From NCBI RefSeq assembly GCF_014397245.1, contig NZ_JACLHY010000022.1, forward strand, positions 1-64,000: a DNA stretch of 64,000 bases, read 5' to 3'. This stretch comes from Arenibacter arenosicollis (GTDB lineage: Bacteria; Bacteroidota; Bacteroidia; Flavobacteriales; Flavobacteriaceae). A program made the position numbers and the translations under genes. Below, one piece after another: positions 1 to 8,139 of the stretch (the first letter of the stretch is position 1; every line of letters starts with the position of its first letter). The notes beneath the pieces are model-generated. The model ran no database searches. It saw nothing but the letters and a program-made list of their open reading frames with translations, and was not told the DNA's origin.

Positions 1-49
1 AAGACCACATTTGAGCCTTAATTATAAAACACCTAATTTTATACATAAC

Positions 50-78
50 AAAAAACCTGTGAAGTTAACTTCACAGGT
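50..78 (-). terminator. Rho-independent terminator of the copper-receptor operon
   Basis: A perfect 24-bp palindrome (55-78; arms ACCTGTGAAGTT / AACTTCACAGGT) is followed, read on the minus strand, by a run of T (AAAAA at 50-54 on the plus strand). It lies just beyond the stop of the lipoprotein gene, the last gene of the minus-strand operon. Confidence 0.8.
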
Positions 79-134
79 CTAATATATATTCTTTAAAAAC
101 CGTCAACCTATTTTAGGACGTCTCAAAGTTTTGT

Positions 135-998
135 CTAAAACTCCAATTCAAAATACAAACTACTGGCTTCGTTTTCCTCTGTAACATCTTCGCCTTTCAA
201 CACTTCTCCAGAGCCATTAAACAACTTCAAATTAAGCTTCCAATACCCCGTCATTGTCAAAGAAAGTTTTCCTTTATAACTTTTGGCAGCGGTATCATAG
301 GTTAAATCCTCATTGTTGGGGGAACTGTGATTACCCATACCTGGCATACGTGGATCAAGTGCAATAGTGTAATTTTCAACTGCGGGAAAGCTCATCATAT
401 TTTCCATTTTAAACAACATTGCCTGTATATCGTTAACGGCAACTTGCGGGTCTAAGGGTTCTGCCATGGCCAAGACATACCTTACATCATCACTCCCCAT
501 AAACGAACTTACCTTTTGTTTACCATCGCTGGGAGCTACAACATCAATGGTTTCCGTCAAAGAATACTCCTTACCCTCCACTGTATATGTAAAAGTTATG
601 TCCCAAAATTCATCCGTATTTCCTGCCATTTGAAATACAAGGTACCCCTTTGAAACCGTATTGTTTTCTTCCGTAATATTCAGGTCCGATTTTGGACATG
701 AATGATTCATACTCATCATGTGCATGACAGGCATCCATGTAATTTCCGGATCGGCAAAATAGCTTTCATCGGCGTTGTCTTTAATACGTACGAAGATTTC
801 ATTGTATCCGGTAGTAAAACCATTCTTACCCTCAGAATATAGCTGCAAACTGTGACCGTTGGCCTCGATGTTTGCAAGCAAATTAAATTCTGCCATTGGA
901 TTTTCCTCAATTTTCGGCGAATCGTCCCCGTCTGATGTACAAGAACTTAATACCAAGGCTACTATGAATATTACTATAAATGGTTTTATTGTTTTCAT
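135..998 (-). CDS. Met/His-rich lipoprotein, probable copper-binding partner of the adjacent TonB receptor
   Basis: A 287-aa secreted lipoprotein. I start it at 998, where MKTIKPF opens a normal signal peptide ending in a lipobox with Cys20 (LSSC); the longer reading would run back into the receptor gene. The mature part has no domain I can name with certainty. Residues 89-101 form a dense cluster of possible copper ligands: M89, M92, H93, M94, M95, M97, H99 and C101 (core MPVMHMMSMNHSC). It follows the OprC/NosA-like receptor by 17 bp and shares its operon and terminator. The placement and the Met/His cluster suggest a surface or periplasmic Cu(I) carrier passing metal to or from the receptor. 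That function is inferred; the lipoprotein assignment is firm. Confidence 0.7.
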   Translation of the reverse strand: MKTIKPFIVIFIVALVLSSCTSDGDDSPKIEENPMAEFNLLANIEANGHSLQLYSEGKNGFTTGYNEIFVRIKDNADESYFADPEITWMPVMHMMSMNHSCPKSDLNITEENNTVSKGYLVFQMAGNTDEFWDITFTYTVEGKEYSLTETIDVVAPSDGKQKVSSFMGSDDVRYVLAMAEPLDPQVAVNDIQAMLFKMENMMSFPAVENYTIALDPRMPGMGNHSSPNNEDLTYDTAAKSYKGKLSLTMTGYWKLNLKLFNGSGEVLKGEDVTEENEASSLYFELEF

Positions 999-1015
999 TT
1001 TGTTTATTATTAAAA

Positions 1016-3037
1016 TTAATTTATTGAATAAGAAAGTGTTAAGAAGAAATTTCTTCCCATACGTGGAATGTTCTTCCAATCGGTGTAAGTGGAGTAATTT
1101 TCATCAAAAATATTCTCCATCCCGAATTTCGCATACATTGAATCGTTGTTAAAATTGAAGGTTTTTCCAAAGGTCAAGGAACAAACTGTATATGCCTGTG
1201 TTTGATCCTCCCCAAAATCCGGGTTATAGTTAACTTGTTTTGCTGCCCCGGTTATCCTTAAACCGGCAGAAAATAATTTGCTGTTATATTGAAGACCTGA
1301 ACGATATGAAAATGGACTAATAAATGGAATATTCTCCTGATTATTGTCCGTGCCTAGATGATAGGAGATTAATCCTGACCATTTCAATTCTGGCAGAACT
1401 GTGTATTCCATATCCAACGAAGTATTGAACAAATTGGCATACTCCAAATTTTTATAAATCTTGACCCCATCCGCACCAATGGTCATTACACTAAGGGAAG
1501 GATCGACCTCTCCAATGATATAATCTTTAATGTGGAAATAATTGGCCTCCGCGCTCACCTTAAATTTGGACTTCTCCCAAGTAATCTTGGTATTGGCCTC
1601 CATCGATTTTTCATTGGCAAGTCCCGGATTCCCAATATAATCATGGTTATCAAAGCTATTGAACAAATAAAACCCATATCCCTCGGTAACGGATGGCGCC
1701 CTATCCCCATAGGATAGTCCGGCATTGAAATGCCAGGGCATCCACATTTTATGCCATTGGCCAGAAATACTTTTCAGGAAGCGTGTTTTGGATGTTTCCA
1801 TATCAGGATAAAAAATCCTTAGACTATTCAATCCAAATTCGTCCGCAACGTTCTGATTCTGCACGGCCATTCTGGTGGCTATTTTTAAAAAGCTACCATT
1901 TAAATTTAGCTCATCTTCCGCATAGACCCCAGCATTGGCAGTACGCACATCGGGCCAAGTGAGCATAAACATGGGCAACTCATCAGGGTCGTTGGGATAC
2001 ATTGTCATTTCTGCCAACGACTTATTGTAATAACCATCTGCTTTGAACAAAAATTGATGCTTTTTAAGCTTTAAGAGGGCTTGTGAGAAGAATCCATAGG
2101 TATCGCTCCAACCGGGCATATCCATATGAATGGGCACATCGGGCCTTTTGGTATCATCCATAACATGGGTAACCTTATTAAAATACACCTTGGATTTCCA
2201 ATTACTTAAACTGCCCCATAAATCATCTTGTTCAAAACCAATGGATGCAATGATGGCCCTGGCCAAAGAAACATCCATAGTTAATGCGGGATAACCTACA
2301 TCCCTGGCCTCATCAAATATAAGACTCCCTGTTAGTGCCTGATCTTCGGCGATTTTATAACCGCCACTGGCTGAAACATTATATTTTTCAAATTGGGAAA
2401 ACTGAACTTCTTCATCACCGCCTGCAAAATAATTTTCTGCCTTGCGATAAATAATATCCGTATCCACATAGAAATTGGAATCAGAATAATTAAGCTCGGC
2501 CCCAACAACACTCATCTGGTTGTTGCTTTCAAAACCGGTCTCCAATCCGCCGTATAATCCAGTCTCCTTAAAATTACCCCTATCCAGCTCCAAATTAATG
2601 GCGCCACCAATGGTAGTACCGTGTTCGGCCCCTTGTTGTCCAGAAGCTATGTGGGCCTTTGACAAATTGGACACATCCACATAAGAAGTTATGGGATCCA
2701 TCTTGTCCGTACATGCGCCAAAAATCCTCATGCCATCTATGGTAACCGAAAGACGTTCAGAGAACATATTGTTCAAAGTAGGTTCCCAGGCATAGGCACC
2801 CCTTTTCACCATATCCACTTTTTTTGACGATTCCAAATATTCGTCCAAGGTTGATAAGGGTTTCGGCTGGCGATGGTAATCCAAAGTCTTTCTTGCCGAT
2901 ATCAGGATAACTTCGTCCAAGTTGATCGTGATAATCGAATCCTTTTGCAAAACCAATTCCTGTGCGCCATTGTAAATAGGTAAAAGTAATTTCCCTAACA
3001 AAAGCACCCACCTGGATATAGGTTTGCTCTTTGCCAT
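1016..3037 (-). CDS. TonB-dependent outer-membrane copper receptor, OprC/NosA-like
   Basis: A 673-aa protein from the start at 3037 (MAKSKP), which leads into a hydrophobic signal segment; an upstream start at 3103 is possible but gives an unlikely leader. It has a plug region with VTIDGMRI, ISGQQGAEHG-like text and IGGAINLE, then a beta-barrel ending in an aromatic strand (LTLSYSIN). The plug carries GACTDKMDP, with C109 and M113 spaced as in the C-x3-M copper site of Pseudomonas OprC (Cys143/Met147). A Met-rich stretch (AEMTMYPN...LPMFML), encoded near 1970-2010, could supply further Met ligands. OprC and NosA are known copper receptors, and NosA is tied to copper loading of nitrous oxide reductase. 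A nosZ cluster lies 20 kb away. It sits between a small Cys-rich protein and a Met/His lipoprotein. Copper specificity is inferred from the motif. Confidence 0.85.
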   Translation of the reverse strand: MAKSKPISRWVLLLGKLLLPIYNGAQELVLQKDSIITINLDEVILISARKTLDYHRQPKPLSTLDEYLESSKKVDMVKRGAYAWEPTLNNMFSERLSVTIDGMRIFGACTDKMDPITSYVDVSNLSKAHIASGQQGAEHGTTIGGAINLELDRGNFKETGLYGGLETGFESNNQMSVVGAELNYSDSNFYVDTDIIYRKAENYFAGGDEEVQFSQFEKYNVSASGGYKIAEDQALTGSLIFDEARDVGYPALTMDVSLARAIIASIGFEQDDLWGSLSNWKSKVYFNKVTHVMDDTKRPDVPIHMDMPGWSDTYGFFSQALLKLKKHQFLFKADGYYNKSLAEMTMYPNDPDELPMFMLTWPDVRTANAGVYAEDELNLNGSFLKIATRMAVQNQNVADEFGLNSLRIFYPDMETSKTRFLKSISGQWHKMWMPWHFNAGLSYGDRAPSVTEGYGFYLFNSFDNHDYIGNPGLANEKSMEANTKITWEKSKFKVSAEANYFHIKDYIIGEVDPSLSVMTIGADGVKIYKNLEYANLFNTSLDMEYTVLPELKWSGLISYHLGTDNNQENIPFISPFSYRSGLQYNSKLFSAGLRITGAAKQVNYNPDFGEDQTQAYTVCSLTFGKTFNFNNDSMYAKFGMENIFDENYSTYTDWKNIPRMGRNFFLTLSYSIN

Positions 3038-3173
3038 AAGTATTAAGCATACTTTATGGGCACATCCAATAATTTTCACATGTTTAAATTTTAGATAATA
3101 CAATTCATTTAGGAAGCCAAAATAGTGACATGGGAATTACAATAATTCCATGACTACCAAGGCGATAATTGAA

Positions 3174-3548
3174 TTATACCAGCTCGGGAGGCTGTGCAAT
3201 ATCTGTAGTGTATAACCCAGAAATTAGCATCTGGGCTCTTTTAAAGTTATCCTGAATGCTATTTCCGTATTCATTACCAGTTCCAAAAACCATTAATGGT
3301 TCGAATGAAGATATGTACTGGATTTCCAAATTGAACCGCTTGCCTTCAAACGGATTTTTATCGCTCCCTTCCGATTCTTTGGCCAATTGTTTCGCCAAAT
3401 AACATTTACCATCACAATGTAAGGAAGGAGTATCCCTATTTTCACAAAGATTCTCTACTATGTAGTCATAATTTACCGCATATTCTGCTAAAGGCCAAAG
3501 TGGCTTTATCAGCATGATCAATGCAACAAACAGAACTACTTGTTTCAT
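3174..3548 (-). CDS. Small Cys-rich membrane/secreted protein, first gene of the copper-receptor operon
   Basis: 124 aa with an N-terminal hydrophobic segment (residues 1-20) and a conserved-looking motif, C35...LHCDGKCYL with C45 and C49 and H44, which could bind a metal. The C-terminal half is soluble and low in motifs. Small proteins of this type commonly precede TonB receptors for metals in Bacteroidetes, but I know of no assigned function. It ends 137 bp before the likely receptor start and is the first gene after a promoter at about 3654. A role in copper handling is inferred from the neighbours and the Cys/His motif. Confidence 0.7.
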   Translation of the reverse strand: MKQVVLFVALIMLIKPLWPLAEYAVNYDYIVENLCENRDTPSLHCDGKCYLAKQLAKESEGSDKNPFEGKRFNLEIQYISSFEPLMVFGTGNEYGNSIQDNFKRAQMLISGLYTTDIAQPPELV

Positions 3549-3653
3549 TATATTTTTTTATAATTGAAAATTACAGCCCAAATATAAGACTACAATAATA
3601 TTAACAAAGCTCCTTTTATAATCAAGGTCTGCTTTTTTTTTTAACATTCCGGA

Positions 3654-3661
3654 CAAAGATA
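3654..3661 (-). promoter_or_regulatory. Probable -7 promoter box of the copper-receptor operon
   Basis: On the minus strand this reads TATCTTTG, matching the Bacteroidetes -7 consensus TAnnTTTG. It lies 106 bp upstream of the first gene (start 3548). Its centre is 34 bp from the centre of the FNR-type palindrome at 3685-3698. Confidence 0.6.
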
Positions 3662-3684
3662 GGGCATAATACAAACATAAAAAG

Positions 3685-3698
3685 ATGACAAATATCAT
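3685..3698. promoter_or_regulatory. FNR/DNR-type palindrome (ATGAC-AAAT-ATCAT)
   Basis: A 5-4-5 inverted repeat resembling the FNR/DNR consensus TTGAT-N4-ATCAA. It is centred about 41 bp upstream of the start of transcription predicted from the -7 box, a class-II activator position. A nearly identical site occupies the same position at the nos promoter (28509-28522). Confidence 0.55.
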
Positions 3699-3768
3699 GA
3701 ACTTTAAAATTTGGGTTTAAACAAAAAATGTAAAAAACGAGATTGACAGTCGAAATTCATTTTATTTA

Positions 3769-3782
3769 GGATAAATTTGTCC
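3769..3782. promoter_or_regulatory. Palindromic operator GGATAAATTTGTCC before the Rrf2 gene
   Basis: A 14-bp near-perfect palindrome that overlaps the probable -33 TTG (3777-3779) of the promoter whose -7 box, TATATTTG, is at 3800-3807. This is where an autorepressor would bind. The same motif with one base changed lies upstream of the nos operon at 28528-28541. Confidence 0.55.
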
Positions 3783-3799
3783 GAAATAAGAATAAGACT

Positions 3800-3807
3800 T
3801 ATATTTG
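3800..3807 (+). promoter_or_regulatory. -7 box (TATATTTG) of the Rrf2 gene
   Basis: An exact match to TAnnTTTG, 20 bp after TTG at 3777-3779 and 23 bp before the ATG at 3831. Confidence 0.6.
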
Positions 3808-3830
3808 TTCCTATCAAACTTAGAGTAACT

Positions 3831-4265
3831 ATGTTTTCCAAAGCCTGCGAATACGGAATAAAAGCCACCATATATATAGCTGTTAAGTCTATGCACAAAG
3901 AACGTGTAAGCCTTAAAGAGATTGCGGAAGAAGTGAATTCACCGGTAGCATTTACTGCTAAGATATTACAGTCTTTGGCCAAGAGTGGCATTATAGACTC
4001 CCACAAGGGTCCAACGGGTGGCTTTCAGATCGAAGAATCAAGAATTGATACCATTAAATTACATGATATAGTGCATGCCATAGACGGCGATAATATTTTC
4101 AATGGCTGCGGTCTAGGATTAAAACAATGTGATGCCAGACAACCTTGTCCCGTTCATCATAAATTTGTGGTAGTTCGGGACAATCTAAAGATAATGCTAC
4201 AAAATACCAGCTTGTATGAATTGGCCACAGGCTTGGATATTGGTCTGACCCATCTGAAAAGATAA
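3831..4265 (+). CDS. Rrf2-family Fe-S transcriptional regulator (NsrR/IscR-like)
   Basis: 144 aa starting at ATG 3831 (MFSKACEYGIKA). It is a winged-helix protein with recognition region SLKEIAEEVNSPVAFTAKIL and wing GPTGGFQ. C93, C100 and C106 give the C-x6-C-x5-C pattern of cluster-binding Rrf2 proteins such as NsrR and IscR, in which a [4Fe-4S] or [2Fe-2S] cluster senses NO or Fe-S status. It is the first gene of a plus-strand run of NO-related genes and is divergent from the copper-receptor operon. A palindrome overlapping its own promoter suggests autoregulation. NO sensing is inferred from context. Confidence 0.85.
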   Translation: MFSKACEYGIKATIYIAVKSMHKERVSLKEIAEEVNSPVAFTAKILQSLAKSGIIDSHKGPTGGFQIEESRIDTIKLHDIVHAIDGDNIFNGCGLGLKQCDARQPCPVHHKFVVVRDNLKIMLQNTSLYELATGLDIGLTHLKR

Positions 4266-4308
4266 AATTTTTAACTATAAAAGGATAAAAAGGTATTAAA
4301 ATCTTTAT

Positions 4309-4746
4309 ATGAAGGCAACAACAAATAATCTGTACATACTAGCTTCTGTTTTTTTGTGGATTGGATTTGTAGGGGCTATTAGCTTTATGGAGGCTTGGTT
4401 AAAATTTCAAGAACCTACATTAACGCTGTCCGTGGGACTGGGCATAGGTAAATTAGTGTTCAATGCACTGAACAAAGTGGAATTGGTCCTTGCCACTATC
4501 ATTTTACTTACTTTATACAGGACTTCCAAGAAGATTTTTTTATGGAGAAATCTCTTTTTCCTTATTCCATTGGCCATTCTAATTTTTCAAACCTTAATTC
4601 TCCTACCCATTTTGGACGCAAGGGCTATAGCGATCATTGAAAATAATCCTGTTCCAATATCCAACGCCCATTTATATTATGTAGGTCTAGAGGTGGTCAA
4701 AGTAACAACCTTATTTATTTACGGAATTAATATATATAAAACCTAA
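4309..4746 (+). CDS. Four-TM membrane protein of unknown function
   Basis: 145 aa with four predicted membrane helices (about residues 8-28, 55-72, 82-102 and 122-140). Acidic and aromatic residues within the first helices (GAISFMEAWLKF) are notable. I do not recognise the family. It lies 43 bp after the Rrf2 gene and 6 bp before the dioxygenase-like pseudogene, so it is probably cotranscribed with the NO-defence genes. Confidence 0.65.
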   Translation: MKATTNNLYILASVFLWIGFVGAISFMEAWLKFQEPTLTLSVGLGIGKLVFNALNKVELVLATIILLTLYRTSKKIFLWRNLFFLIPLAILIFQTLILLPILDARAIAIIENNPVPISNAHLYYVGLEVVKVTTLFIYGINIYKT

Positions 4747-4752
4747 ACTGTG

Positions 4753-5712
4753 ATGGACATTATCCAAAAAATAACAGAAAAATACCAATCCCTTGGAGAG
4801 AATCCGGCCACCTATCTTCAAGGTCTTCTCCATTCAAAACCAATCACCTATTGGGATTACGTTGAAGTGGACACCTTACTCTCCCTTCAAAAACCACGTA
4901 CCAATTTTAATGATGAGTCCATTTTTATTATGTACCATCAGGCAACCGAACTTTATATAAAAATGATGCTGCACGAACTGCAGCAAATAGTGGCGGAAAC
5001 CAACCCTACCACTAAATTCCTTACAACCAAACTGGATCGACTTATAAAATAAACCACTATATTGATCAATTCCTTTGATATTATGACGGTGGGCATGGAC
5101 TATGACGATTATAATACATTTCGTACTACCCTTACCCCGGCGAGTGGTTTTCAATCGGCACAATTTAGGTTTATAGAACTTCATTGTACGTCATTGACCA
5201 ACCTAATCAGTATTAGGAAAAAAAACCATTTATCCAATAATCCGGATTTAAGGGAATGTTTGGAACATGTCTATTGGAAGGATGCAGGAACCAACCCCAA
5301 AACCGGCGAAAAAACATTGACATTACAACTTTTTGAGTAAAAGTATCTTAAACGGTATATTGAATCCGCCAATAATTTAATAGGCAACACCCTAGAGGAC
5401 AAGTTGGAACAACTACCCTATATTCCCGATGCCCTAAGAATTAGACTTCGCACTTTTGACAAGCTTTACAATATTGAATGGCCATTGGTCCATTTACATA
5501 CCGCCGAACATTATTTGGATAAAAAAGGTCAAAACAAAGCAGCTACAGGCGGCTCTGAATGGAAAAAATACCTACACCCAAAATATCAACAACGCAAATT
5601 TTTCCCGGCCTTGTGGACGGAAACCGAAAAACAAAACTGGGGAATAAACAACAAATATGAAGACTATGGAAGTATTGAACAGACCAGAATTGACGCACCT
5701 GCAGGTAGGTGA
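4753..5712 (+). pseudogene. Tryptophan 2,3-dioxygenase family gene with two in-frame TAA stops
   Basis: One reading frame covers a full-length protein of about 319 codons but is interrupted by TAA at 5050-5052 and TAA at 5338-5340. Family hallmarks are present on all three pieces: YHQATELYIKMMLHEL (distal heme region), LTPASGFQSAQFR in the middle part, and WPLVHLHTAEHYL plus TGGSEWKKYL (proximal heme region). TDO enzymes are heme proteins that open the indole ring of tryptophan. Because the frame is kept throughout, the damage is two base substitutions, not indels. The 3' end overlaps the cupin gene by 56 bp. It may be a recent pseudogene, sequence error or, less likely, a readthrough gene. 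The start is ATG 4753; a GTG lies just before it. Confidence 0.85.
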
Positions 5713-5962
5713 AAATCTTAAAATCCTACAAATTAAGGCCTTGGCCGGAATGGGTATGCCTAAGCATCACAGTACCAAAGAAGCGGTAATTGTTGTCCAG
5801 AAGGGTAAAGCCATACTTAACACCAAGGATACCGAATATCTTTTGGAGAAAGGATCCTCAATGTTGGTACCTGCAGGATTGGAACACAGTCTAACCATAC
5901 TAGAAGAATTTGAAGCAGTTGCCATAATGGCAAAAGATTGTAATATAAATTTTAACAATTAA
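5657..5962 (+). CDS. Small single-domain cupin protein
   Basis: 101 aa, the length of a minimal beta-barrel cupin. It has the shape MPKHHSTKEAVIVVQKGKA followed by LEKGSSMLVPAGLEHSL, with His residues where metal ligands sit in the two cupin motifs. The start at 5657 lies inside the 3' end of the dioxygenase-like gene; an internal ATG at 5666 is possible. It is 5 bp upstream of the RIC gene. Its substrate is unknown; the context suggests NO or iron stress. Confidence 0.75.
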   Translation: MKTMEVLNRPELTHLQVGENLKILQIKALAGMGMPKHHSTKEAVIVVQKGKAILNTKDTEYLLEKGSSMLVPAGLEHSLTILEEFEAVAIMAKDCNINFNN

Positions 5963-5967
5963 TAATC

Positions 5968-6693
5968 ATGGAAAATTTAATGACCAAAAGTATAGGGGAA
6001 ATAGTAGCGGAAAACTATCGCACTGCCCAAATATTCAAAAATCATAAAATAGATTTTTGCTGTAAGGGAAACAGAAGCATAGTAGAAGTGGCCGAAAAAA
6101 ATAAGCTGGACGCGAATCTTTTGTTGCAGGAAATTGAAACGGTACAACATCAAACAAACGATAACAATATCGATTTCAAAACTTGGCCCTTGGACCTACT
6201 TGCTGACTATATAGAGAAAAAACATCACCGCTACGTAGAGGCGCAGATACCTATTTTAAATCAATATTTGGCTAAACTATGCCGAGTTCATGGAGAGCGA
6301 CATTCAGAACTGTTGGAAATTACAGCCCATTTCAACAAGAGTGCTGGAGAACTTGCCATGCATATGAAAAAAGAGGAACTAATTGTTTTCCCTGCCGTAC
6401 GTAAAATGCTCCATAGCAAACATTTAGGAAATCCACTGGCCCAACAAAATTTCGGCACTATTCAGAATCCCATACAAATGATGATGCAAGAACATGAGAA
6501 TGAAGGGGATCGTTTTAGGCTAATCGCGGAATTAAGTGATAATTACACCCCTCCAGCTGACGCCTGTAACACTTACCGTGTAACATTTTCCCTGCTACAG
6601 GAATTTGAAGAGGATTTGCACAAACATATACATTTGGAAAATAACATTCTCTTCCCAAAAGCCATAGAATTGGAAAAAGTATTAAATGATTAA
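5968..6693 (+). CDS. ric: Iron-sulfur cluster repair di-iron protein RIC (YtfE/ScdA)
   Basis: 241 aa. The N-terminal ScdA_N domain has the DFCCKG motif (C31, C32) and is followed by a hemerythrin-like four-helix domain with the expected His/Glu ligands (KHHRYVE, HGERHSEL, HMKKEELIVFPAV, MQEHENEGDR, HIHLENNILFP). YtfE/ScdA repairs Fe-S clusters damaged by NO or peroxide and handles NO at its di-iron site. Length and motif order match the family. It follows the cupin by 5 bp within the Rrf2-led gene run, which supports an NO role for the cluster. Confidence 0.95.
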   Translation: MENLMTKSIGEIVAENYRTAQIFKNHKIDFCCKGNRSIVEVAEKNKLDANLLLQEIETVQHQTNDNNIDFKTWPLDLLADYIEKKHHRYVEAQIPILNQYLAKLCRVHGERHSELLEITAHFNKSAGELAMHMKKEELIVFPAVRKMLHSKHLGNPLAQQNFGTIQNPIQMMMQEHENEGDRFRLIAELSDNYTPPADACNTYRVTFSLLQEFEEDLHKHIHLENNILFPKAIELEKVLND

Positions 6694-6720
6694 ATCAAAG
6701 TCTAAAGAGCAATAGGCAAG

Positions 6721-6876
6721 ATGATTAGTGAAATAAACAGGCAAACCGATCCGGTACCGGTTATGACTTTACTTAAAAGTCCCCCCCCCCCGACCGTGCC
6801 GTATTGGTCCCTGTTTACCAAAGGACTAACGAATACCATGACCAAGAATAGGCCCAACAGGACCATTGGGCGATAA
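6721..6876 (+). other. Short ORF carrying an 11-C homopolymer
   Basis: A 51-codon reading frame from ATG 6721 to TAA 6874 contains C x11 at 6781-6791. With the tract as printed it encodes PPPPTVPYWSLF and ends at 6876. With one more C it would read DRAVLVPVYQRTNEYHDQE and stop at a TAG near 6850; with one fewer it stops sooner. I cannot assign a family. It may be a remnant, a length-variable small gene, or a mis-sequenced tract. It lies in the 199-bp space between the RIC and hemerythrin genes. Confidence 0.3.
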
Positions 6877-6892
6877 CTAAAAAATAGTGACT

Positions 6893-7354
6893 ATGAAAAC
6901 CAAACCTATTAAAAGACACCAGGCCTTGCAACCCTTGAGCAGGGACCATCATCAGGGACTACTGTTATCTTGGAAAATTAGGACTGGCTTTGCCAAAGGC
7001 ATCTCAGTGGATCGCATAAAAAACTACACTGACTGGTTTTATAAAATCCATTTAATTCCACATTTTAAAGAGGAGGAAAAATACATCTTTCCCATATTGG
7101 GAAACGATAATGAATTAGACAAAAAAGCCATTGCCCAACATAGAAGACTGGACCGGTTATTCAATAGCTCTTTGGAGTTAAAAAAGTCTTTAAACCGTAT
7201 AGAGGAAGAATTGGAACAGCATATCCGATTTGAGGAAAGGGTACTGTTCAATGAAATTCAGAAAGTAGCCACCAAACAGCAAATGGAATTCATTTTGGAA
7301 CATCATAAAGAAACCAAGTTTTTGGATAATAATACAGATACGTTTTGGGAGTAA
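6893..7354 (+). CDS. Hemerythrin HHE domain protein
   Basis: 153 aa from ATG 6893 (a GTG at 6887 is the alternative). The four-helix hemerythrin pattern is clear: LSRDHHQGLLLSW, HLIPHFKEEEKYIFP, IAQHRRLDRLF and LEQHIRFEERVLF supply His and Glu ligands for a di-iron site. Single-domain hemerythrins of this kind bind O2 or NO. It lies 11 bp before the next gene in the NO-defence run. Confidence 0.9.
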   Translation: MKTKPIKRHQALQPLSRDHHQGLLLSWKIRTGFAKGISVDRIKNYTDWFYKIHLIPHFKEEEKYIFPILGNDNELDKKAIAQHRRLDRLFNSSLELKKSLNRIEEELEQHIRFEERVLFNEIQKVATKQQMEFILEHHKETKFLDNNTDTFWE

Positions 7355-7364
7355 AAATATAAAT

Positions 7365-7658
7365 ATGAAGATTATGAAGCTCTATAATCAGTTGTTAAAC
7401 GAATTTGAAAGGGAACAAACGGGGTATTCCACCATTGCTATTATTGGGCAAAGTTGTATTGGATCTGTTGCTGCCATGGTACTTCTCATGAATAATATGC
7501 CGACGGCGATAAAACTGACATTACTTTTCCTGGTCACCATCCTCTGTATGGCCTATAATGCAGCGGTTTTGGCCCAATTAAGTACTAAAACAACCTTTAA
7601 CTTACTCGTTTTAAGCATCGTTTTCAGTATCCTAACCATAATTGGAAATCTTATTTAA
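7365..7658 (+). CDS. Small three-TM membrane protein, unknown
   Basis: 97 aa with an N-terminal amphipathic segment and three hydrophobic helices (about 21-42, 47-68 and 76-96). I see no catalytic motif and do not recognise the family. The first ATG is at 7365, a second at 7374. It is 5 bp upstream of the ferredoxin gene, so translational coupling is likely. Confidence 0.6.
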   Translation: MKIMKLYNQLLNEFEREQTGYSTIAIIGQSCIGSVAAMVLLMNNMPTAIKLTLLFLVTILCMAYNAAVLAQLSTKTTFNLLVLSIVFSILTIIGNLI

Positions 7659-7663
7659 AACAA

Positions 7664-8005
7664 ATGAAACAGGAGAAGTACACCTTTACCTATATTGACG
7701 AATTTGGGGATATTTGTTCTGCCAATTTTAGGCTAAACGAATACCATAGTCTAATGGATCTTCTTTTCGACAAATACCTGCAGGAATGGGGCGATTGTAA
7801 AGGCAGGGCATGGTGCGGAACATGCCATATACAAATTCTTGAAGGCACTTTAAGTGCAAAAATACAGAACGATGAAAAACATACCTTGTCCAAACTGCAT
7901 GGTGCCTCAGCTCACAGTAGATTGGCCTGTCAAATCCCTGTTAATTCGAATCTCCATAATATGGTTTTTAAGGTAATAACGGAAAATGATTATGGAACCA
8001 ATTAA
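7664..8005 (+). CDS. [2Fe-2S] ferredoxin
   Basis: 113 aa with C45, C51, C54 and C89 in the arrangement C-x5-C-x2-C...C (CKGRAWCGTC, then RLACQ) that binds a plant/adrenodoxin-type [2Fe-2S] cluster. It presumably carries electrons to a partner in this cluster, for example the truncated hemoglobin or a di-iron protein; the partner is inferred. It is last in the tightly spaced run; the hemoglobin gene downstream has its own -7 box. Confidence 0.9.
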   Translation: MKQEKYTFTYIDEFGDICSANFRLNEYHSLMDLLFDKYLQEWGDCKGRAWCGTCHIQILEGTLSAKIQNDEKHTLSKLHGASAHSRLACQIPVNSNLHNMVFKVITENDYGTN

Positions 8006-8101
8006 TTAGGGGACCGGCGAGAAGTAGAAATTATAGATACCAAGAAGACCTATTGCCTTTCAAAAAAAGTATAATTATCCCCAACTAAAAAAGCAACCAA
8101 C

Positions 8102-8109
8102 TACCTTTG
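8102..8109 (+). promoter_or_regulatory. -7 box (TACCTTTG) before the truncated hemoglobin gene
   Basis: An exact TAnnTTTG match 30 bp upstream of the ATG at 8140, in the only long gap (134 bp) of this part of the cluster. No clear -33 TTG is visible at the right distance. Confidence 0.45.
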
Positions 8110-8139
8110 TAATCTGCCCAAAGAAATTAAATTTAAACT

